Shown here piece after piece: positions 48,461 to 64,000 of a stretch of 64,000 nt of DNA. A model generated the notes under the pieces. It made no database searches and was not told where the DNA came from. It saw only the letters and a list, made by a program, of their open reading frames with translations. The first letter of the stretch is position 1. Every line of letters begins with the position of its first letter. The translations under genes were made by a program, and so were the position numbers. Location of the stretch: assembly GCA_037892935.1 (NCBI GenBank), contig JAYXKI010000003.1, forward strand, positions 1,364,001 through 1,428,000, written 5' to 3'. Source of the stretch: Phlebopus portentosus. Lineage: Eukaryota; Basidiomycota; Agaricomycetes; Boletales; Boletinellaceae.

Positions 48461-48752
48461 AGGATGGGGTTGGTTTGTTTAGCCGTATCAGAGGGGGGGG
48501 GGGATGGCGACCGAACGGATGATCGACAGATCGACGGTGATCGGCAATACAGTTTCTCTTGCTTAGTAATACGAGCATTGTTTCTGTCATGCCTCGAGCA
48601 CGCCATTCTTGCTTGCTGCTTCGAGTCCTGGTTGGCGCATATACAGCTTATTCTATAAAAATAAACGATGCTATATTCGACGTCAGGACTCAACTAGCAC
48701 GAGCTATACTGCTATCTGGTCTCCCTGATTTTCGTGATAGCTCCGTAAAATA
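48461..48752. promoter_or_regulatory. Divergent upstream region, SPT3 and MET16
   Basis: 292 bases between divergent ATGs. It contains a G-run near 48490-48501 and an AT-rich stretch near 48645-48675. No confident factor site was identified. Confidence 0.5.
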
Positions 48753-49777
48753 ATGTCTGTCATCGCTGAACCTGATCACCCGAGGCCTCTACAGTCACCC
48801 ATCGATCCTCAGCTACTCGACCGTATCAACGGATACTTAAACTCGCTTTCGGCACAGGATATCCTCAGATGGGGCCTTGAGAACCTCCCGAACTTGTATC
48901 AAACCACCGCGTTTGGCCTTACCGGCCTAGTCCAGCTGGATATGCTCAGCAAGCTCACAACCAGCCCACCACCCCTCATTTTCGTCGACACTCTATATCA
49001 TTTTAAAGAGACGTTAGGTTTAGTGGAGGAGGTGAAGAAGAGATATGGGCGCGATGTGCATGTGTGCAAGCCTGAGGGATGCGAGACTACAGCGGATTTT
49101 GAAGCTAAACATGGTGAACGGTTATGGAGCGAGAGCAGACGACATATGATTACCTCGTCAAGGCACGTTTCCTTTCTTTCTTAACCGCTATCTCCTGCCA
49201 TGGAATGGAATATCAACCTTCCTTCCTACAATGTTCACACAGGTCGAACCCGCGAGAAGAGCGTATGCGGAGCTGAACGTGCAGTCTGTCATCACGGGTC
49301 GACGTGCCTCTCAGGGTGCGGCACGGAAGTCCCTCCAGCCCCTCGAAGTCGACTCCACGGGGCTATTCAAACTTAACCCCTTGTTTTCCTGGAGCTTCTC
49401 AGCGGTCCAGGCATACATCAATGAGAACAATGTACCAAGAAACGCGCTTCTCGACCAGGGCTACAAGAGCATTGGCGATTGGCATAGTACGCAGAAGGCC
49501 GGCGAGGGCGACGAAGGCGAGCGAGCGGGCCGATGGGCTAACAATCCAGAGAAGACAGAATGTGGACTTCACGAAGATTATTTCAAGATTCGGCTTCAAA
49601 TGCACAAAAAGCAGGTACGTATTTCCTGTTCAAATTTGTTTCGGCCTTTTTTCGCTCATTCTTATCTATCATCAGCGTGAGGCTGAACTGCGCGAGAAGG
49701 ACGAAGCGAGAGGAAATGAGGTGCAGACGGAAGCAAGTGGGAACGCCAGTCTTCTACAGGAGGTGGCTGTATCGTGA
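48753..49777 (+). CDS. MET16: Phosphoadenylyl-sulfate (PAPS) reductase, with apparent one-base frameshift
   Basis: This enzyme reduces PAPS to sulfite with thioredoxin in sulfate assimilation. Exons: 48753-49162, 49243-49614, 49676-49777. Motifs: GLTGLVQLDMLSKL, FVDTLYHFKETL, VHVCKPEGCE, HGERLW, VEPARRAYAELNVQSVITGR and the catalytic Cys motif EKTECGLHEDYFKIRLQ. After HGERLW the frame changes at a GG pair (49126-49127): frame 1 reads into nonsense, whereas the family continuation EREQTTYDYLVK is one base off. No intron repairs this; one extra G would. The first intron has a GC donor (AAG|GCACGT at 49163), because only this choice joins YDYLVK to VEPARRAY. The other parts are intact, which favours a sequence error over a pseudogene. 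Confidence 0.85.
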
Positions 49778-50019
49778 CGGCGCTGTAGTTTTCATACATA
49801 CACTAGAATATCAAAGCACTGGGTGTGAATAAAGACGAAGATAAGAAATAATATTTATGTAATGTAGTCTGCATTAAATTGTCATCATCTGGGTTCAACC
49901 TTCTTTCTATTCCCGTATACTTTTTCAGGTTTATGCATGCACAGAAGAAGTCTGCTCCCATCTAATATCTATACTAGCTCTCCTCAGGATATCTGCTATT
50001 TCCTTTCTGCTTGACCACG

Positions 50020-51882
50020 ATGTCCGTCAGTTCTAGCTGTTCCACTCAGCTCCGCTCCTGGTGCCGGCAAGGCACTGGCTTTGCTCATCCCGTGGCACTC
50101 CCAGGGCGTCTGCTACAAGTACAACAATTTATTAACAATCAATCTCATAACACCACAGGTTCTATTGTTCACGAGAGAACCAGCTTCACGACGACTAGCA
50201 GGCGGAGTTTGTCGGAGAGTCTCAACAGACGCTTCGTCGTCATTCAACGGCATCAGCCATCCTGCTCTCGTTCCTATTCGTCCTCTTCTCCTTTTCCGTC
50301 TTCATCATCATCATCATCATCATCCCAGGTCTCCCCGTCCTCATTGGATCCTGCTCCTCTGCCTGACTCTTCTGCGGAGCAAAGTGCTACTCAAGCGATA
50401 TCTGAGGACGAGGTTGAAGACTACTTGCTCGTCTCAGAGTGCGATCCAATCGATCCGGAAATGCTACCTCTCAAGTGAGCACCAAGTGGCATTCTTTTGG
50501 TTCCATTTATGCCAACCCGTTTCTGAATCTGCTTGGTTTTTTTCTAGACCTGATTTGGAGGCAACAGGTGGTCTACCTCCCATTCCCCTCATTAAAGACG
50601 AGGCGGTACGCCAGCAGGTCTTCACTCACCGCTCTGTCTATGCCCGAGCCCGGCATGAATTCGAGGACCATCCTCAGGACCCGTCACCGGACTACGAAAT
50701 GTGAGATCCTTTTCTGAAACGATTTATTGAAATCTCGCACGTCAACTTCTTCGCGGGTTGATGGTACTTGATGATCATCCTGATGGACCTGTGCTCATAT
50801 CTTTGTCCCCCTTTCGTTTGAAGCCTGGAGTTTCAGGGGGATGCTGTTCTCGGTCTTGTTATCACCGACCTTGTTCGTGACTGCTATCCCAGTCTTAGAG
50901 TCGGTCCCGCGACTGTAAGTCTAATGACAAAAATCAGGCCTTAATTTCACGCTCATTAATCCCTTTCTTTCTTCTATCCTCAGAAAGTCAGGTCCATGGT
51001 AGTCGGAAATGCCAACCTCGCAGACATGTATGTTTACGTTGTCATGGCTATTCAGAACTTACGGGATTCCGGACGTCACTGAATCATCAATCCCTCGAAC
51101 AGTTCTGTCAAGTACGGTCTTCCACGGAGAGTTCGTGCCCAGCGTAGCGCTGTCATGGTCATGAGTAAATCCATGGCTCTTAAAGGTCAGTACTTGCCGG
51201 GCAAGTGTCTAATATCATTGAAGCTGAAGCTCGTTCCTCGGTTCTTTGCATAGCGGATGTCTTTGAGGTAGATATTGATTTCTGCGAGTTTATCTCTCGA
51301 ACCTACCTGCTTACAGCGTAAATCTTTGTGCAGGCATACGTCGGCGGGCTGTACAAAGATCAAGGCCTAGAAATTGTCCGCAATTGGCTTACCGCGCTCT
51401 TCCTACCATACGTGAAAGAGGCCTATCGCGTCTGCCGAAACCAACACGGCCTCCCTTCGCCACCCCCCTCTCCGTTCCTTCCTCACGCGAAATATGACCC
51501 GTCCTCCGGAGCAGGATCGGACGCAGCTCTCCCAGACTATGAATCGACTGAAACATCCGCGGCGATACAAAGCATGAATGGCGGCCATCTACAGTTGTTC
51601 AATCAGTTTGTGCAGCAGAAGCATATGAGACTCGAATGGTCGTTCGAGGAGGTCAAGGATGTTGGGACGAGAGTTACACCGATTTGGGCTGTGCATACTA
51701 TTGTCAACGATCAACGGATTTCGGTTGGGCGAGGAAACACGAAGAAGGCCGCTCAGGACGAAGCTGCCAGGGAGGCTCTAGTGCAACTTGGGATAACGAC
51801 TACTTGTGAGTTAAGACACCATCTTGATTCAAATCGAAGTCGTGTTGAGTCTGATACGATTTAATTGTCAGTGGTGGATTGA
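50020..51882 (+). CDS. RNase III-domain protein with dsRNA-binding domain (RNase III or mL44-like)
   Basis: Model: join 50020-50474, 50548-50700, 50824-50914, 50984-51027, 51103-51185, 51254-51267, 51334-51805, 51872-51882; 440 residues. The first 115 residues are Ser/Arg-rich, including a run of nine Ser, and could carry a mitochondrial presequence. The RNase III domain has VFTHRSVYARARHEF, then the signature LEFQGDAVLGLVITDLV and ADVFEAYVGGLYKDQG. The acidic residues that bind metal in active RNase III appear to be present in both motifs. The C-terminal dsRNA-binding domain runs from FVQQKHMRLEWSF to RGNTKKAAQDEAAREALVQL. In fungi the closest relatives are the mitochondrial ribosomal protein mL44, which has lost catalysis, or Rnt1-like enzymes. 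The last exon (three codons plus stop) is weakly supported. Confidence 0.8.
50302..50324 (+). repeat. TCA trinucleotide microsatellite
   Basis: About seven and a half tandem TCA units in exon 1 of the RNase III-domain gene. They encode a serine run, so length changes would alter the run without shifting the frame. Confidence 0.9.
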
Positions 51883-52338
51883 AGTACACTCCTAAGACGG
51901 CAATCTTCGGGTCCAAAGTAAGCACTGAGACGTCCACTTTCATGCGAAGATTCATCTTCTTTCCGTTGGATTTACGAGGTGTCCGATCCAGATGTTCAAG
52001 ACGATCTCTTTTTGCTATTCCATTTGTTTGTCGATTTGCTGTCGTGCTGTTCTTGCAAAGTAACTTTCTAGGATTGAAAAGGATGTGGATGGCATGTATA
52101 ATTATGTATTGACTACGCGGGACTTGAGGCGTTTCCAGAGTATCATAGGATCTCAGTCTTGTGTGGTTGGACTAGCTTAGGAGATATAACTTTACTGTTG
52201 AATAGGTGTTGTGTCTTGCAGGAAAGAGAGTAGACCAGAATACAGATGGAAATATTGTTCGTAAACCAAGCTGTAAGCACCAGATCAGTCTCCTGCAGAC
52301 AACAGAAGCACGAGAAAGTGCACATACATTTTAGCCAT
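51883..52338. other. Convergent intergenic region
   Basis: 456 bases between two convergent genes. No gene, RNA or repeat could be supported; short frames lack family similarity. Confidence 0.5.
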
Positions 52339-52717
52339 CTACTTCTTACTCGTCCCCGCCGTGTTAGACGAACTTAGATTAGTAGTCTCTGCCGTTGTCT
52401 GCCCTCGGATCCTCTCATCCGCCATCCGCGCCGCAAGCAGCTCCTTCGCCTCCTCGTCGAGATCTTCGAAGGTATCCTGCTTGACTGCGCTGATAGAGTA
52501 GGCCCATACGCCGACGACAAATGCGCCGATGGCAAGACCTGTGATGGTGTTGCGCGTGCGGAAGGGGGCACGGGCACGTTGCAGGCCCGGAGAGAGACCC
52601 TGTGGAAGAAAGTACTTTTGAGATGAGTGCTTGGAGAAGTGATGGACTAATACTGACGTAGCCTTTTGGACGATACTGTTTGTCTGTTTCTTTTCGCGAG
52701 ATCCAGTGGCTTGACAT
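52339..52717 (-). CDS. COA3: Cytochrome c oxidase assembly factor 3
   Basis: Coa3 is a small mitochondrial inner-membrane protein that couples Cox1 synthesis to cytochrome oxidase assembly (yeast Cox25/Coa3, human CCDC56). Model: complement of join 52339-52599 and 52658-52717; 106 residues, one 58-base intron. The family core is contiguous after splicing: KQYRPKGYGLSPGLQRARAP, then the single membrane segment TGLAIGAFVVGVWAYSI, then SAVKQDTFEDLDEEAKELL. The tail is Ser/Thr-rich. The start is the ATG at 52715-52717. Confidence 0.92.
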
Positions 52718-53081
52718 GGAGGTAAGAGTCAAGAATTCGGACACGTCCTTATTTGACAATATTTCATGTCAACTCATTTACTTGATTTTTGAAATTTATT
52801 CACGAATCTTGCAATTATATTTCAGGTTCTCAAGTAGTTAACAAAAGGCATCACAGTAGTGGAGTGTGTCGGAAGCGTCGAAACGATCACGTTTTGAAAG
52901 AATTCAATCATCCTCATAAATTCAGTCGTAGAGACAGATCTGCAGAATGAAAATTCTGTGCATTTTTGCACTTGAGCTTTAGGACATGCTGTCTGGTAGA
53001 GTACGCCAACAATCAATTGGATCGACAGGACATTATTGCGGTTTGCATGACAGAGACGGTCGACACTTTCTCCTTCGCCCT
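52718..53081. other. Intergenic region between COA3 and the COX7A-like gene
   Basis: This 364-base AT-rich gap lies between two reverse-strand genes of respiratory complex IV. It should hold the COA3 promoter. Nothing specific was recognised. Confidence 0.5.
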
Positions 53082-53531
53082 TTACTCTTTAGATTTGCCC
53101 TGTATAAGGTCAGGGTGTGTACAGTCAACGCATGAACATTCAGATTTGAAACTGGGCGGAATACGCACGAGAATCAGCTGAACGACACCATAGCTGGCGC
53201 CGGCGAGTCCGATGGCCAGACCCGTAAACCAAGTCCCTGTAGTTCGAGGAAGTCCATCGTTAGCCAATGCCCCCGCAGCGTGAGTCGACTCGATATTACT
53301 GACTCATGAAGAAGTTTCCACGCGGTGTACGAACATAGAGCGGTTTGGTGTTATTCTAGAGATCCATCACGGTGAAGAAGGTCATCAGATAGTAATAGTG
53401 AAGGTCGCGTACTTGGTAGAAACGCTGTTTCTCAGGAACCTTGTTCCGGACTATGGAGAAAGATTGAGTAAATGGCGCCAACCAGACAGACGAAAGAACG
53501 ACATACTGTTTACGAGGTAGTCGAGGACCAT
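53082..53531 (-). CDS. Probable cytochrome c oxidase subunit 7A (Cox7-like)
   Basis: This is a tiny gene cut into five exons: complement of join 53082-53099, 53169-53236, 53304-53355, 53413-53450, 53507-53531; 66 residues. The protein starts MVLDYLVNSIRNKVPEKQR and contains FYQNNTKPLYVRTPRGNFFM, which parallels the KPL-W/Y-R-PR core of yeast Cox7 and animal COX7A. One membrane segment follows (FTGLAIGLAGASYGVVQLIL) and a short basic end (GKSKE). Size, single membrane span and the KPLYVR-P core support a complex IV subunit at the mitochondrial inner membrane. It lies next to COA3. The alternative is another small respiratory-chain protein of similar layout. It diverges from YAF9 across 137 bases. 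Confidence 0.75.
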
Positions 53532-53668
53532 GGTGGCAAGCAATCCAACCAAGTGAAGGTGACGAACTGAAATCAAGCTCTAACAAGCAGACGCGTTGAG
53601 GCCTCTCAAGAATCCGGGTTGTCCCGAACCGTAGCCCGCCGCATTCCCATATCCGACCGCTCAAAATC
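53532..53668. promoter_or_regulatory. Divergent upstream region, COX7A-like gene and YAF9
   Basis: 137 bases between divergent ATGs, with no TATA box seen. A shared promoter is inferred from spacing. Confidence 0.5.
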
Positions 53669-54617
53669 ATGTCCAACGACCGCGTTCGCGTAAGAGTACG
53701 TCCTCCTCCTCCAATTCTGCCTTACAATCGACTAAAAGATCGATCAAGGGTCTGAGCATATACAGACCCATAATATATGGAAACACAGCAGTCGTTCTAT
53801 CTCCAGAAGAACGCGCCGCTCTGCCTAGCGCGCAAGCAGACCACACTCACAGATGGACTGTCGCAGTGCGCAGCGCTGCTTCTGCACCCGGCTCAAATAC
53901 GGTCGGTGGTGCGGATGATATTAGTTATTTCATCAAGCGTGTTACGTTCAAATTGCATGAGACGTATCCAAATCCTACAAGAGGTCAGCAGCAGTCACCC
54001 CCTTCTGAAAGGAGGAACATCTGAATATTTGTTTATACAGTGGTTGACAAGCCACCGTTTGAGGTAACAGAAACAGGGTGAACATCTTTCACAATCACAA
54101 TACCGTTACATTGTGATCATCTACTCATTATATCTGAAGATGGGGTGAGTTCGAGATTCAAATCCGAATCAACTTCGTCGCAGAAGCTGGAGAGAAACAA
54201 TACCTCCTCTACCACCACCTCAAACTCCACCCATGGACAGCCGTAGGCAGTGGGGAGCCCGAAATCCCTCCTCCAGATGTCGCTGCAAAATCAGGTCCCG
54301 TCCATTCCTGGCAATACGATGAAGTTGTCTTCAACGATCCGTTTCAATCGTTCCTCAACATCCTCATGGCTCACCCACCTACCCCGCTCCCAAAAGTCAA
54401 AACGAGACCCGTACCCTTTAATATTGCTCACCCGGAGTCGATCAAGGATGCGAAATCTGGAGGGACGCCCGAGTTTACCCAGGCCATGATTACGGAGGAG
54501 GCGGAACGATTGGAGAAAGCAAGGAAGGATGTTATTGCTGAACAGGATAAATGGAGGGGTATTTTGATTGAGAAGGAACGAGAACTGGAGAGATTGAGGA
54601 AGCAGCTTGAGGGCTGA
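53669..54617 (+). CDS. YAF9: YEATS-domain protein Yaf9
   Basis: Yaf9 is a reader of acylated histone H3 in the SWR1 and NuA4 complexes. Model: join 53669-53695, 53749-53983, 54041-54077, 54140-54617; 258 residues. The YEATS domain is complete: IYRPIIYGNTAVVLSPEER, HTHRWTVAVRSA, GGADDISYFIKRVTFKLHET, YPNPTRVVDKPPFEVTETGW and GEFEIQIRINFV, then LLYHHLKLHPW. The second half has VVFNDPFQSFLNILMAHP and a C-terminal coiled coil (EEAERLEKARKDVIAEQDKW). The 27-base first exon encodes MSNDRVRVR. Confidence 0.94.
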
Positions 54618-54724
54618 GACTTCTCGTATGAGAATGCGTCCAATCACTGATTAAATGTTATTGTACTGATGCACGATGAATATACAAATAAATGTAGATG
54701 GCGGAATCGGTAATAGATTATAAT

Positions 54725-63209
<8,485 letters not shown>

Positions 63210-63409
63210 ACGTGGTGGCTAAGTAGAATGAAATATCATGTAGTAGAAGAACTTGGAGACGCGCACGTGGCTTGAGTCGCGAGATCGCCGGCCCTGAAGA
63301 GCGACGCGAGAGGCTGATGTTTTATGTGATAATGCCATTATTACATTGCTAATTGCCACGCGAAGGAGAGAAACATCCTCATTCGAGGGATAAATACAAG
63401 TAAAATTCG

Positions 63410-64000
63410 TTACTTCCTCCCTGCACGTCTTTTTTCCTTCGCCTTTTCTTTCTCCATTTTCTTCTGCTCCGCCCTCTCGCGCTCGATCGATGCGAAGACC
63501 TTGTTCATCCTATCCGTGTACGACCGATCCTTCTCCTGCTGCTCCTTCTCCTTGATAGAAGCCATGAACCGTGCATCCTTGCGCAACTCTCGAATAGCGC
63601 CCTTCCTCTCTTGCTTATACTGATACCGAAGCTTTGTAGCCGCAGCGCGTTCTTGATCCGGATCGTTCTTGCGAAGGTAGCCCGACGAGTGACTTTCGAA
63701 TTTGGGAATGTACGTAGCTATCGGAATCGGTTTGTGCGCTTGCAAGGCTAGAGGTTTCCTTGATTGTCGTGCGAACTTCAGCAAGCGGTTGATCGTATCC
63801 TTCGTATTGGCAACCTTTGCCTAATTTTTGTCAGCTCTTGCTTCTCGGGAATTTCAGCATGTATCACACCTTAACAGGTTCGGATGTCCAAGCTGTCGAG
63901 ATGCTTTGCAAGATCTCCATTGCAGGTTGGAACATCTCTATGAAGCCGTCGGAACCCTTGTACAAATCCGCGGTATTCCGCATGAGGTCTAGAGACGTCA
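63410..64000 (-). CDS. NOP14: Nucleolar protein 14, C-terminal part (N-terminus beyond window)
   Basis: Nop14 is an essential component of the small-subunit processome for 18S rRNA maturation. Only the C-terminal part is here: exons 63410-63820 and 63870 to beyond 64000. The outer exon reads SLDLMRNTADLYKGSDGFIE and ends TAWTSEPVK. The last exon continues AKVANTKDTINRLLKFARQS, QAHKPIPIATYIPKFE, SGYLRKNDPDQERAAATKLR and YKQERKGAIRELRKDARFM, and ends in a Lys/Glu-rich helix (KKMEKEKAKEKRRAGRK). These are the conserved end of Nop14. The N-terminal portion is cut off by the window edge. Confidence 0.93.

Noticed and set aside
48485..48505. G-run upstream of SPT3 as a quadruplex or regulatory site
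   Set aside because: A single uninterrupted run does not make a quadruplex-type pattern with loops. It may also be a sequencing artefact.

Overview
The window is nuclear DNA from a fungus, most likely a basidiomycete of the Agaricomycetes. The genes are dense and cut by many introns of about 50-60 bases. The predicted proteins (Yih1/IMPACT, Pet191, Htm1/EDEM, Dal5-like permease, Atg10, Atg29, ATR, eS1) are eukaryotic and fungal. Several hypothetical proteins look like the long, low-complexity proteins common in mushroom-forming fungi. I found no bacterial operon, CRISPR array, transposon, rRNA or tRNA gene. All exon coordinates were spliced by hand from reading frames, GT/GC-AG sites and family motifs. 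There is no transcript support.

Layout. 1-5 kb: ELP2 (cut by the left edge), a mitochondrial-type phosphopantetheinyl transferase, IBA57 and COA5/PET191. 5-14.5 kb: HEM14, GPN3, a His/Ser/Tyr/Gly-rich small protein, PYM, an MCUR1/CCDC90-type mitochondrial coiled-coil protein and a FAF1-like ribosome biogenesis factor with an apparent frameshift. 14.6-25.4 kb: an unknown 505-residue protein, a double zinc-ribbon ZNRD2-like protein, an EDEM mannosidase with a PA domain, APRT, ribosomal protein eS1 and ATG10. 25.7-33.3 kb: acetyl-CoA acetyltransferase with a possible mitochondrial presequence, a Dal5-type MFS permease and a large acidic unknown. 34-41.3 kb: a large SLIP-GC-like GTPase, a DUF7719 membrane protein and an unknown 385-residue protein. 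41.9-54.6 kb: IMPACT/YIH1, ATG29, DDI1, SPT3, MET16, an RNase III-domain protein, COA3, a COX7A-like subunit and YAF9. 54.7-64 kb: the ATR/MEC1 checkpoint kinase and the C-terminal part of NOP14 (cut by the right edge).

The genes are mostly single-copy housekeeping functions. Mitochondrial and respiratory functions recur (IBA57, COA5, HEM14, MCUR1-like, COA3, COX7A-like, thiolase, RNase III/mL44-like). So do chromatin and checkpoint functions (ELP2, SPT3, YAF9, ATR) and autophagy (ATG10, ATG29). Eight neighbouring pairs are divergent and share an upstream gap of 98-370 bases.

I see no convincing new multi-gene system. The most unusual signals are in gene structure: a candidate 3-base microexon in the GTPase gene, a high count of candidate GC-AG introns (seven of roughly 160 modelled), and three genes that each seem to lack one base in a short homopolymer, which may be assembly errors.
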